Positions 1 through 8,162 of a stretch of DNA of 55,908 nt are shown one piece after another (within the stretch, counting starts at the first letter, position 1; every line of letters starts with the position of its first letter). The DNA is from JALZAQ01 sp038253885 (lineage in GTDB: Bacteria; Gemmatimonadota; Gemmatimonadetes; Gemmatimonadales; Gemmatimonadaceae). The notes under the pieces are model-generated. The model ran no database searches and was not told where the DNA came from. It saw nothing but the letters and a program-made list of their open reading frames with translations. The DNA is taken from assembly GCA_038253885.1 (NCBI GenBank), contig JBBSGP010000020.1, forward strand, positions 1-55,908, read 5' to 3'. The position numbers and the translations under genes were made by a program.

Positions 1-86
1 CTTCCTTTCCGGCGATCGCTCTCTCCCTGTTCACCCAGGGCGGCTGGTGGTCTCTTTCTCATGCTCTCTCTCCGTGAAGGGCGAGC

Positions 87-638
87 ATGATCTCTCCGAC
101 TCCAGTAAGCAAGTGTCCCCGCTCACACAGGGGTCACCCCACTCAAGCGTATCTCGGCTTCGCCACGTTGTGGTCGGTGAGCGGCGACTCCGAGCGCGTG
201 TTCGTGGGAGGCGGAGGCCCGCTTGTCCGAGAGGGCGGAGCGTGGACGCTGCTACAGCCGGCCGCTCCGCCGCTAATCCCTCGTTACTGTGGGTTTGGTG
301 CGGTGGCCGCATACGGGGGCGACGGTTATTTCGCGGACAATCGCTGCCTCATCCGACTCCACAGGGACACTGTGAGCCTTTTCACGCCTCAGGTGCCGGG
401 ACTTGGCGGCGCCATTTATCGTGGGCAATCACAGTTGGATGGTTCGGCACTGTTCTGGACCTACGACGGTGAGATTGTGGAGCTCTCATCCGACCCCGTC
501 CATGTCTACAATATCGACTCAGTCAGGGCCGTCGGCAGTGCGGTCCTGATTGGGGATTACCTCTATGTGGGTGGCCGACGAGGCAGAGATGGGGTCGTGC
601 TGCGAATTCCAAGACGCTCGAAGCGGAGCCGCCAGTGA
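87..638 (+). CDS. Hypothetical protein with propeller-like repeat texture, start uncertain
   Basis: This 183-aa frame is the first gene of a plus-strand run, and its stop overlaps the GTG start of the metalloprotease gene. It has no signal peptide. Its sequence is rich in short Gly/Val/Trp segments (GGAWTLLQ, YLYVGGRRG) that resemble the blades of YCF48/kelch-type secreted beta-propellers. That is a resemblance in texture only; I cannot assign a family. A stop codon lies in frame just upstream (75-77), so the reading frame cannot be much longer. The ATG at 87 has only a weak GGGCGAG upstream. The missing export signal suggests either a downstream start or a fragment of a longer propeller protein whose 5' part was lost. 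Confidence 0.5.
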   Translation: MISPTPVSKCPRSHRGHPTQAYLGFATLWSVSGDSERVFVGGGGPLVREGGAWTLLQPAAPPLIPRYCGFGAVAAYGGDGYFADNRCLIRLHRDTVSLFTPQVPGLGGAIYRGQSQLDGSALFWTYDGEIVELSSDPVHVYNIDSVRAVGSAVLIGDYLYVGGRRGRDGVVLRIPRRSKRSRQ

Positions 639-1438
639 CCCATCGCCTTTGGATAATCTCACTCATCAGCGCAGCTTGGGTTCTGGCTTCATGTAACAAT
701 GGGCCGAACTTACCCCCGCCCCCCAACAACTCCAAGGTTAGGCTTCGTACGGCCACACTCTATTCATATCAATTGGTTGACGGCAAAATGCGCTCAGCCT
801 GGAACTCTGGGTTGCCAAGTCAGAGCCCTGAAATTGCAAAGAAGCAGTACCGCAATGTGCGTAAGGAGTTCCGTGCATACTGTAATATCGCGTGGTTTGA
901 AATGCCCAATTGGGAGTACGACTCAATCACTGTCTTTGGAACGGGACTCGGCGGAACTTCCGGCGTATATCTGGGCGATGTCTTTGTGGCAGACAATTTG
1001 GGATACAACTTCAGCCAGTTGGATTTGAACAAAAAACGTCTGACTGCCGGCCTCGGGTTTCATATCTTTTGGACTGAGGATGTGTATTACTACAACGGTA
1101 CCGCACTCCAACACAATGCAGCAGGTATCACCGAGGCCAGCGGGTACTATCAGGGCTTCTGGCCGAACTTCGTGAATACCTCAGCCGTGATGCCGGGCCA
1201 CCCTCAGGACTATTATAACAACCTGGCGGCTGCACACGAAGTCGGACATCAGATGGGCCTCGATCATAACTACCCATTCGCTCACCGTGGGGGACAGCTG
1301 ATGACTGAGATCCTCGGTACCATAGGCCCCGAATTAACCGGTCAAATTTTCGATAGCACGTCGGTCGAGCCAAGCCAAGATACCGACTGCGGCTTCGCAA
1401 GATGGCGTGCCTCCGCCAAAAACTATCTCGAGCCATGA
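635..1438 (+). CDS. Secreted lipoprotein zinc metalloprotease (metzincin-like)
   Basis: The 267-aa product begins with a lipoprotein signal peptide ending in a lipobox (VLASC, lipidated Cys20), so it should be anchored in a membrane and face outward. Residues 201-211 carry the full metzincin zinc motif HExxHxxGxxH (HEVGHQMGLDH), which supplies three His ligands and the general-base Glu202. A Met at 223 (QLMTE) is in place for the Met-turn. The rest of the protein matches no subfamily that I recognise. The GTG start overlaps the preceding stop, and the next gene overlaps this one's stop, so it lies inside an operon of exported proteins. Base composition here is clearly more AT-rich than in most of the window. 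The zinc motif makes protease activity likely; the substrate is unknown. Confidence 0.8.
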   Translation: MTHRLWIISLISAAWVLASCNNGPNLPPPPNNSKVRLRTATLYSYQLVDGKMRSAWNSGLPSQSPEIAKKQYRNVRKEFRAYCNIAWFEMPNWEYDSITVFGTGLGGTSGVYLGDVFVADNLGYNFSQLDLNKKRLTAGLGFHIFWTEDVYYYNGTALQHNAAGITEASGYYQGFWPNFVNTSAVMPGHPQDYYNNLAAAHEVGHQMGLDHNYPFAHRGGQLMTEILGTIGPELTGQIFDSTSVEPSQDTDCGFARWRASAKNYLEP

Positions 1439-2076
1439 TGACATATTACGGTGATGCGAAAGGGCTGGGCGTTCCTACGAAGTCAGGGCGGATTGCCTTA
1501 TTGAGAGCAACCATGCTCTTGGCGGGCTGTGTTGTGGGTCTCTCTTGCGCCTCTTTGAGCGCACAGGCACAGCTCACGAGAGAAGAGGCGATCCGATATT
1601 CGGGCGCCACGGTTGAAGGTCTCATCTCGCGATCCGTCCAGGAGCGAGTCTTGGCCGATCCGGTCACTCTTCGTCTGTATGCTGATATTCTGCTCGGCAA
1701 TCAATCGTGGCCTCGCGGTGCCGACACGGCGACCATGCTCTATTTCTTGAACCTGACTCGCGACAAAGTATACCTACCAGCATTTCTCAAGTACGCAAAG
1801 TCTGATACTGCTGCTCGATGGAGCAATGGCTATTCTATGGCCGTAGATGCCCTGGCGCACATTGCCCACGAGCTGCCGGCGCGGCAGCGCCTCGAGGCAC
1901 TTGGACGCGATACGGTCAAACCAGAATACCGGGCGCTTGTGGCAAACTCGCTTGCGGCCGTCAATAGCCGCGCAACGCGAGAGATTCTCCGCTCTCTGTC
2001 CAGGGTCGGGCTACCGCCTGGATTGCAGAAGCTCGTTGAGATGCGTGTTGCAAGCCCAGACTCCGTACCGAAGTGA
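1435..2076 (+). CDS. Hypothetical exported protein
   Basis: I choose the ATG at 1435, which overlaps the TGA of the metalloprotease gene; a second ATG follows at 1438. It gives 213 residues with a charged N-terminus, a hydrophobic stretch (around 27-40) and an Ala-x-Ala-like cleavage region near AQAQ, so the protein is probably exported. The mature part is mostly helical and rich in Ala, Leu and Arg, with regularly spaced helices that could form a short HEAT/TPR-like solenoid. No family signature is recognised. It probably depends on the gene before it for translation. An upstream in-frame ATG at 1402 would cut deeply into the previous gene and is less likely. Confidence 0.6.
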   Translation: MMTYYGDAKGLGVPTKSGRIALLRATMLLAGCVVGLSCASLSAQAQLTREEAIRYSGATVEGLISRSVQERVLADPVTLRLYADILLGNQSWPRGADTATMLYFLNLTRDKVYLPAFLKYAKSDTAARWSNGYSMAVDALAHIAHELPARQRLEALGRDTVKPEYRALVANSLAAVNSRATREILRSLSRVGLPPGLQKLVEMRVASPDSVPK

Positions 2077-2182
2077 TCTCAAGTCGTCGGGGAGTCTGCC
2101 GTCCGGAAACCGGTCGAGTTTCGCTCAGGCGCTGATCGGGATTCTGGCGGGCTCCTCTACACCGCAACGACAGGAGACAGTA

Positions 2183-2668
2183 ATGTTTCGTCGAGTTTGT
2201 TTTGCGACGTGCGGAAGCCTGCTGTTGGTCAGCATCGCCGGAGCCCAGGCGGCAGTCAGGCCGCGTTCTGTTGCAGATTCAACCTATGCTGTGCGACTCC
2301 TGGTTGAGCAATTGGCCGACGCGATCAGAACAGGCGCCGGGACCTCTCGGCTCGTTGAGGATCCTACGCTCCAGTCAGCAATCCGTCTAGCGACGGCGAG
2401 CGCAGGGAGTCGCACCGGACAGCCACCGCATCCGCGTCTTGGCCCTCTATGGGATTTTCAATTCGAGCAACTGGCGATCGTTCCCCTCAGCGGCGATCGA
2501 TTGCAAGTCTCGGCGCGAGTCCGCCTTGTCACCTCTAACGCGCCCGCTGGAAACTGCGCACTCATTTTCCAGCGTGTCGGCACGCAATGGATTCTCAAGC
2601 AGCATCAGGGACTGATACCCATCCTTACAGCGCTAGCCGGTCGCCAAAAGGCAGGGGCAGGCTCATGA
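2183..2668 (+). CDS. Small hypothetical secreted protein
   Basis: The ATG at 2183 is preceded by CAGGAGACAG, a good ribosome-binding site, which fixes the start well inside a longer open frame. The 161-aa product has a clear Sec signal peptide (hydrophobic LLLVSIAGAQA, likely cut after AQA). The mature domain of about 140 residues ends in a segment with a short beta-rich look (FEQLAIVPL, RLQVSARVRL, CALIFQRVGTQWILKQHQGL). Such an alternation recalls NTF2-like or SnoaL-type folds, but the similarity is too vague for a call. A 106-bp gap separates it from the gene upstream, and its stop overlaps the ATG of the next gene, so the two are translationally coupled. Confidence 0.6.
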   Translation: MFRRVCFATCGSLLLVSIAGAQAAVRPRSVADSTYAVRLLVEQLADAIRTGAGTSRLVEDPTLQSAIRLATASAGSRTGQPPHPRLGPLWDFQFEQLAIVPLSGDRLQVSARVRLVTSNAPAGNCALIFQRVGTQWILKQHQGLIPILTALAGRQKAGAGS

Positions 2669-4986
2669 CGCTACCGCACTCGACTCCACGCGCTGGATTT
2701 TCATGGCGGGCCGGGATTCCGTTGTTCGCCTCAGCGATCATGGGGTACCACACTAGCATCGCCAGCGCTCAGACGTTTCAATCTGTGCAGGCGGTTCATG
2801 TCTCCGAGTGTCAAAGCTTCTTGGGCATCCAGAGCTGCCAAACGATTCAAACAGACCGACTGAGTGCGACCTTCGCACAGAGCAACTTAGGCGTACAACT
2901 CTTCGTCACAACCTGGGGAGGAGCTGCTCACTGCACGCAGGTGCAGGCGAGTGACGCCCAGTGTCAAGCATCGGTGTCAGTCGTGACCGATCCTTCCTGG
3001 AACCGAATCATCTGGGGACGTTCAGGGCAAATGCCCAACGCCTACGGCTCTGCTGGCTCTGGGGTCGGGCAGTTCTCTCACCCGATGGGAGCAGCGATGA
3101 GCCGGCGCGAGGGAGATTGGCACGTCGTCTTCGTCGCGGATGCGGGGAATAACCGAGTCGTCATCCTCGCAGTCGGTAACCCGGTCGTTGGATTCACCTC
3201 GGCCCCTGTTGTGAAGTGGCTGGGCGCGATTGACGCCTCGGAAACCGGCAGTCCGCTCAATAATCCGCAAGCGGTTGCGTGGGATCCTTCCAATACGTGG
3301 TCGCTCTCCGACGATCGGCTGTTCATTGCAGACACCGACAACCATCGAGTTGTCGTCTACCAAGTGGGTCTCGACCCCGTCAATGGGATCATAAGTTCAA
3401 GATTCTTGAGTGCCTTTGGCTCACCTGGAACCGGCACGAACCAGTTCCTTACGCCGGTTGGAATCACCGTCAACTCCTTCGGATCGCTCCGCACGGATGT
3501 CTACGTGTCCGATGGCGCCAATCACCGCGTGTCGCTCTGGTACTACGACACGTCTGATCCCTCAACCCCAGCGTCGTCACCGACGCCGGTTGTGCAGCGA
3601 TCGTTGCCCGGATTTACCCCAATGGGCTTAACCCAAGATGCGTACGGCGATGTCCTCGTTACCGACTATACCGGCGGACTCCTTTGGAAACTGACGGCGT
3701 ACGCTCTTACGCCCGTCAAATCCGTCGGTGGAAGCAGCAGTTGGGCCACCGGACAATTCAATTACCCGACCGATACAAAGGTCGTTAATTCATACTCTCA
3801 GAGTCCAAGTGGCGCGCTGGTCAAGACCGCGTTGCCGTACACGTCAACTGTCGAACGGTGGACGCCCACGACGGGTATTCAACTGCATCGCTTGGGCGTG
3901 GATGTCGACTCACTTTCGGTGAACTCGACGGGAGGGCACGCCACGATCGCTTTCCTTTTCACCGGAACAGGCTCATACACTGTCACCATCCGCGACTGGA
4001 ACGGAGTCACCAAGCGGACGTTCCCGACGGTGGTGTCACCTGCGGCCTGGAAGAGTGTCTATTGGGACGGTAATGACTCGTACGGTATCCCCGTCTCATC
4101 AGGTCAATACTCGGCGCTCATTCAGTACGAGAGCGGCTACACCTATGACGACGGCCAGCCAAGAAGCGTGACGACCACTTTTCAGCTGACGGCTCCGGCT
4201 CAGCCGCTCACTGTGTCCATCTCTGGTCCGACGACCATCGCACCCAACCAGCTGACCACGTGGACGGCGACCGCATCGGGGGGAAGCGGTTGCTGCACAT
4301 GCCAATGGTACCGAACAGAGAACGATGGAAACTTCGTTCGGCAGTCTGTTGGCACGACTGGCAGCTATCGAGGCAGCGAGGCGGCGTGTTGGGGCTTCGA
4401 TCTCATGTTAACCGGCACCGATGCAATGGCCACGCAGGAGTCGGCGACAATCACTGTCAGCATAAGTGGGGGAAACTGTCTTCTCTCGGTTACTGGAGGC
4501 CCCGGCGTCGCCTCGGCTCCAACGGAATATCAGTTTGGACAGGACCTAACTCCAGCAGTGTCGACGGAGGCAAGTCGCTCTGCTAGCCTCAACCGAGTCG
4601 GGCCTCCCCCATCCAGCGTATCCGATCCGGGAGCGGGAGCGCAGCGCACAAGGATTGCGGAGGATATTCGCCGGGATGGTATAGTCGCTCTGCGTTTTGG
4701 AGTACCAAGGATGCCGGTGCTCCTGGATCGCGGGCATGGGTCGCCAGCAAAACCAGAAGGGTCATCAGCTGGGAGCCCAACGACAGTTGCTGTTCTTATC
4801 CGGATCTTTGACCTCAACGGCCGACTCATCAGGACCGCTGTCGCTCGGACCCTCGATCCCGGGTACTACAGCTACGTGTGGGACGGGCGAGCGGAGACGG
4901 GAACACGCATGTCACCCGGCGCCTACATTGCCGTTATGACGGCTCCAGGATTCACACGTCAGACAAAGCTGATTCTGACGCGATAA
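2665..4986 (+). CDS. Secreted NHL-repeat protein with FlgD-like Ig domains
   Basis: The ATG at 2665 overlaps the previous stop (ATGA) and gives 773 residues starting with a Sec signal peptide that ends near SIASAQ. An N-terminal beta-propeller (about residues 110-360) is built from NHL-type blades with repeated GSAGSGVGQF, VFVADAGNNRVV, LFIADTDNHRVV and VYVSDGANHRVS segments. A FlgD-like Ig unit follows (YTVTIRDWNG, VYWDGNDSYGIPVSSGQY), then a middle Ig-like region (QPLTVSISGP). The C-terminus is a second FlgD-like Ig domain (VLIRIFDLNGRLIRT, YVWDGRAETGTRMSPGAYI). Such C-terminal domains resemble the sorting domains of proteins secreted through type IX-like machinery. A PorV-like gene follows 16 bp downstream. 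I infer a surface or secreted binding protein; no enzyme motif is visible. Confidence 0.75.
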   Translation: MTLPHSTPRAGFSWRAGIPLFASAIMGYHTSIASAQTFQSVQAVHVSECQSFLGIQSCQTIQTDRLSATFAQSNLGVQLFVTTWGGAAHCTQVQASDAQCQASVSVVTDPSWNRIIWGRSGQMPNAYGSAGSGVGQFSHPMGAAMSRREGDWHVVFVADAGNNRVVILAVGNPVVGFTSAPVVKWLGAIDASETGSPLNNPQAVAWDPSNTWSLSDDRLFIADTDNHRVVVYQVGLDPVNGIISSRFLSAFGSPGTGTNQFLTPVGITVNSFGSLRTDVYVSDGANHRVSLWYYDTSDPSTPASSPTPVVQRSLPGFTPMGLTQDAYGDVLVTDYTGGLLWKLTAYALTPVKSVGGSSSWATGQFNYPTDTKVVNSYSQSPSGALVKTALPYTSTVERWTPTTGIQLHRLGVDVDSLSVNSTGGHATIAFLFTGTGSYTVTIRDWNGVTKRTFPTVVSPAAWKSVYWDGNDSYGIPVSSGQYSALIQYESGYTYDDGQPRSVTTTFQLTAPAQPLTVSISGPTTIAPNQLTTWTATASGGSGCCTCQWYRTENDGNFVRQSVGTTGSYRGSEAACWGFDLMLTGTDAMATQESATITVSISGGNCLLSVTGGPGVASAPTEYQFGQDLTPAVSTEASRSASLNRVGPPPSSVSDPGAGAQRTRIAEDIRRDGIVALRFGVPRMPVLLDRGHGSPAKPEGSSAGSPTTVAVLIRIFDLNGRLIRTAVARTLDPGYYSYVWDGRAETGTRMSPGAYIAVMTAPGFTRQTKLILTR

Positions 4987-5002
4987 CCAGGCGCGCCCTG
5001 AA

Positions 5003-5986
5003 GTGGTGCTGTCTGCGAGGCGGAAGCGCGTGAAGTCATCCCGAGGGCGCAGCGTATTTCGGTTCATCATCTCTTGCTTGGTGGCGCACTGCACGGTGAT
5101 GGCAAGGAGTGTCGCTGCGCAGACCTCACCGCCACCAGGATTCGCTCTGCCGGCGCGACTCGCCGCCATTGGGGGCTCCGGGGCCGCACTCTTCGACGAC
5201 CCGACGGCGCGCTTTGCAAACCCGGCTCTTCTGGCTGAGATTCGCCAGTTCTTGATCGGGGCAGGACAGAGCCGCGCTGAAGGCACTGACGTCACGGCAG
5301 TCAGTCTCGAAGCTGCAGTCGCGCGGCCAATCGGGTCATTTGCAATCGACGTTCGTCAGCAGCGAGTAAGGGGCCTGCTAGACGATCCTGCATTGGCGAA
5401 CGATCCGGGCCTACAAATTGTGCAGTGGAATGTAGGATTGACCTATGCTCGAGGGTTTGCACGCAACCGGATTCTCGCTGGGGTGTCAGCCGCGAGATTG
5501 ACGAGCAGAGTCTTCGGAACAACCGGACAGGGGTGGACTTTCGGCGCGGGAGGGGCTGGAAAGATTGGTGGTCGCGTCGCACTCGGCGCCTCCGTGCTAA
5601 ACGTCGGACCGTCATTTCACTGGCGCACGGAAGACGGCATAACGGAATCCGCTGCGGGATCACCTACCGCCCTGGGGGCGCTGAGCTTCCAATCCCTCCC
5701 AGATGGCCTGTTCCGCCTTGTCTTCACCGGGGACGAGGAAGTTGATCTCCGAAGGCACCGGCTGGCTGCGCTTCGGGCCGGCGTCATTGCGGGTATTGGA
5801 ACGTTCATCAGTGTTCGGAGCGGCTATGAGGTTGCGAAGCGTGGCACTCTGTACACAGAAAACCAGACCTCAGCAGCGGCCGGCATAAGTGTGCGATTCG
5901 GGAGCGTGCGCGTCGACATCACCCGCGATCACATCGGTCACCAACTTGGCCAGCGAACGCTCGTGGAGATTGAAATAGAGCGCTGA
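5003..5986 (+). CDS. PorV/PorQ-like outer-membrane beta-barrel protein
   Basis: The 327-aa protein begins with a basic N-terminus and a hydrophobic segment (RFIISCLVAHCTVMARSVAAQ). The mature protein opens with the typical PorV/PorQ-family pattern LPARLAAIGGSGAALFDDPTARFANPALLA. This is followed by amphipathic beta strands and a C-terminus ending in alternating strands (AGISVRFGSVRVDITRDH, RTLVEIEIER). In Bacteroidota, PorV and PorQ serve the type IX secretion system as cargo shuttle and attachment components; here the role is inferred from similarity and position. The gene lies 16 bp after the NHL/FlgD-domain protein and is the last gene of the operon. The start is GTG at 5003; a second GTG follows directly at 5006. 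Confidence 0.7.
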   Translation: MVLSARRKRVKSSRGRSVFRFIISCLVAHCTVMARSVAAQTSPPPGFALPARLAAIGGSGAALFDDPTARFANPALLAEIRQFLIGAGQSRAEGTDVTAVSLEAAVARPIGSFAIDVRQQRVRGLLDDPALANDPGLQIVQWNVGLTYARGFARNRILAGVSAARLTSRVFGTTGQGWTFGAGGAGKIGGRVALGASVLNVGPSFHWRTEDGITESAAGSPTALGALSFQSLPDGLFRLVFTGDEEVDLRRHRLAALRAGVIAGIGTFISVRSGYEVAKRGTLYTENQTSAAAGISVRFGSVRVDITRDHIGHQLGQRTLVEIEIER

Positions 5987-6051
5987 CTGTCCGTACTGAG
6001 TGTCTATTTCGCCCGTGCCAAGAGTCGACCGCTTCAGAATCGGCGGCGTTC

Positions 6052-6465
6052 TCAGGTATGCCGCGGATGCTCGGGAGGGGTGGGCATGCGATCGCGCCCG
6101 GTGCTCCGCACGCGATCCTCCACATGCTGGATGATCGCGAGCAGACGGTGACGCTCGAGGGGCAGAGCGAGCTCCGCCAGCACGCTGCGCTGGAGGGCCG
6201 ACGGTGTGGCCCCCTCCAGACCGGCGGCGCCGTGGTGGTAGAGCACCAACGCCCCGCCGCGCGCGACCGGCAGATGAATGGTCAGAGGGTCGCCGATCGC
6301 CAGCGCTCGATCGACGACCGTCACCAGCGGCAGCTCGCGAGACTCGCGCCTGAGGGCGTCGGAGACGGAGCCAGCGATCTCGGTGTTGTGTCCGACCGCC
6401 GCCAGCGTCTGCATCAATCCCTCGAGCAGAGCGGTCTCGGTGCCCACGAGAAGTATCTTCGCCAT
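6052..6465 (-). CDS. Degenerate response-regulator receiver-like protein
   Basis: The 137-aa product starts MAKILLVGTETALLEGLMQTL, which follows the beta1-alpha1 pattern of CheY-like receivers. The acidic pair that normally follows beta1 is replaced by GTET. VTVVDRALAIGDPL resembles the beta3 phosphoacceptor region with a possible Asp, and ELALPLERHRLLAII resembles the alpha5 end, but the conserved Lys-Pro is Leu-Pro. Phosphorylation is therefore doubtful. It may be a pseudo-receiver protein used for protein-protein contacts. The gene stands alone, 113 bp downstream of the YggT gene on the same strand, and converges with the PorV-like gene at 5003-5986. No output domain is present; the tail is Arg- and Pro-rich. 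Confidence 0.5.
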   Translation of the reverse strand: MAKILLVGTETALLEGLMQTLAAVGHNTEIAGSVSDALRRESRELPLVTVVDRALAIGDPLTIHLPVARGGALVLYHHGAAGLEGATPSALQRSVLAELALPLERHRLLAIIQHVEDRVRSTGRDRMPTPPEHPRHT

Positions 6466-6578
6466 CGCTTCACCATCCCGTCGTTGTCGTCCTCGCAGCC
6501 TGTCCGCCCCTCACCCGGCGCACCCGCCGCGCGCAGTCAATCGTAGCAGTCTTGCCCGGGCGTGAAATGTGACCGCGC

Positions 6579-7175
6579 TCACGCCGGCACGGCTCCGAGA
6601 AAGATCCACCTGAGCACCACCAGCAGCATCCAGGCCGCCATCGGCGAGATGTCGAGCGGGCCGACGGTCGGGAGGATGTTCCTCAGAGGGCGCAGCATCG
6701 GCTCCGTGAGCGCGATCGACCACCGAACCCACCACCGCGCCGTCGAGAAGCGAAGCCACATGGCGATCACGCGAACCAGCAGCGCGATCTCCAGGATGCC
6801 GAAAGTCCAGGACACGAGCAGCACGTACATTCCCCGGCCGCCGTGCCGCCCCAGCTCGGAAGCGACTTCCACCTGCGCCAGGATCCAGCCCAGTAGCTCA
6901 AGGAAGAGAATCCCGGCGAGAACGATCACCGCGAGCGTCCACCAGGGAGCGCTCGCCGAGCTGCCCCCGGCGCGGAGCACCTGCTTCTCGACCGGCTCCA
7001 CGACCGGGTGAACGACTCTACGGAAGAAGCGCGCCAGGGGCCCAAAGGGTGTCACCCGGCGGGTCCGAACGAGCCAATCCACGGAGCAGAGCACCAGCAG
7101 GATGACCGCAACCGCCGCCAGGGCGGACCGCAGCACGAGGATGGTCTCGGCGAGAACGGAAGCGAGCGTCGTCAC
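6579..7175 (-). CDS. YggT family integral membrane protein
   Basis: The 198-aa protein has about four hydrophobic segments and a YggT-type repeat. The later half contains LRPLRNILPTVGPLDISPMAAWMLL, close to the family signature P-x-R-P-hydrophobic-x-P-x-G-x-x-D-x-S-P. The first half has a weaker copy (ARFFRRVVHPVVEPVE), so this looks like the two-repeat form. YggT proteins are inner-membrane proteins linked to cell division, osmotic stress or protein localisation in various bacteria, without a defined biochemical role. Translation starts at GTG 7175, two bases after the stop of the PorV/PorQ-like gene, with an AGAGGTAG ribosome site overlapping that stop; the two are probably co-translated. 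Confidence 0.8.
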   Translation of the reverse strand: MTTLASVLAETILVLRSALAAVAVILLVLCSVDWLVRTRRVTPFGPLARFFRRVVHPVVEPVEKQVLRAGGSSASAPWWTLAVIVLAGILFLELLGWILAQVEVASELGRHGGRGMYVLLVSWTFGILEIALLVRVIAMWLRFSTARWWVRWSIALTEPMLRPLRNILPTVGPLDISPMAAWMLLVVLRWIFLGAVPA

Positions 7176-7177
7176 AG

Positions 7178-8149
7178 CTACCTCTCGAATGTCACTCCCA
7201 ACCGGTGCATGCTGCCGAACACGTCCGAGCCCTGGTAGGCATAGTCGAGCGTCAGCTCGCGATATCGAAGTCCGCCGCCAAAGCTCAGCGCCTGGGTCGC
7301 ATAGCTGCCGCTTCCCGAGCCCACACCCACGCGTCCCACCAATCCCAGTGACGAGGGCTGCAGCACGCCGACCTCCAGCCCGCCCACCACTCTACTTGGA
7401 GATCCCGTGGTCGAGACGTAGTCGCCGAGGAGCGCGAGCTGCAGCGATCCGCCCCCCACGTGGCGGCCGGCCAGCGGATGCAGCTCGGCACCCACTCGTG
7501 CCGTTCGCGGCAACGCGCTGCTGTAGCCTCCCACCTTGGCGCTTCCGCCGAGGTATTGCAGGCTCGCTCCGACTGCGATCATCTCGTTCGCCTGCGCGCG
7601 CACTCCACCGGAGAAGCTCACGGCGCTCCCCGACTGATCCGCGAGACTGGTGGAGTAGTAGTGCACGGCCGCACCCAGGCTCGCGATCCGGGCAAGCGAG
7701 ACAGCCGCAGCGGCGCTGACTGCCTGTTCGCTCGCGGACAGCTTGCGGCCGGTGCTCGACCCCTGGCCTCCACAACCATCGCAGATGAGCTCGTCCACCG
7801 AGCCCATGTCCAGATACTGCGCGCCGACGGCGAACGCCGCGATCGCGCTGCGAATCCCGACCGCGATCGATCCCGCCTTCGCGCCGTCGTACAGTGACTG
7901 CCCGGCGAGCTGCATCCCGAGGTGACGCACGGTGGCCGCTGCCGCTGGGTTGGTGAAGATTCCGCCAATGCCCTCGGACGCCGTACCGGCGCCTCCGAGC
8001 GCCGCAGTCCGCGGCACCACGGACAGCTGGAGCACCGGCGCTCCGGCCGCGGCGTTCCCCTGAGTGGTGCTCTGGGCTCGCGCCTCCGCGCCGCCGGTCG
8101 TGACGGCAGCCAGCAGCGCGCTGATCAGCCAGGAACCGTGCTTGGTCAT
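7178..8149 (-). CDS. PorV/PorQ-family outer-membrane protein
   Basis: This 323-aa protein has a Sec signal peptide (WLISALLAAVTTGGAEARAQ). Its mature start, LSVVPRTAALGGAGTASEGIGGIFTNPAAAATV, is the classic PorV/PorQ opening with the NPA(A) motif. The remainder alternates glycine-rich amphipathic strands and ends ELTLDYAYQGSDVFGSMHRLGVTFER, a terminal strand fitting an outer-membrane barrel. The ATG lies 13 bp downstream of the stop of the subtilase gene, whose product has a sorting-like C-terminal domain. By analogy with Bacteroidota it could help move or attach that protease at the cell surface; this is inference from family and neighbourhood. CGGCG-type cysteines (DELICDGCGGQG) form a small loop of unknown meaning. 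Confidence 0.75.
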   Translation of the reverse strand: MTKHGSWLISALLAAVTTGGAEARAQSTTQGNAAAGAPVLQLSVVPRTAALGGAGTASEGIGGIFTNPAAAATVRHLGMQLAGQSLYDGAKAGSIAVGIRSAIAAFAVGAQYLDMGSVDELICDGCGGQGSSTGRKLSASEQAVSAAAAVSLARIASLGAAVHYYSTSLADQSGSAVSFSGGVRAQANEMIAVGASLQYLGGSAKVGGYSSALPRTARVGAELHPLAGRHVGGGSLQLALLGDYVSTTGSPSRVVGGLEVGVLQPSSLGLVGRVGVGSGSGSYATQALSFGGGLRYRELTLDYAYQGSDVFGSMHRLGVTFER

Positions 8150-8162
8150 GTGAGTCTGCCTG

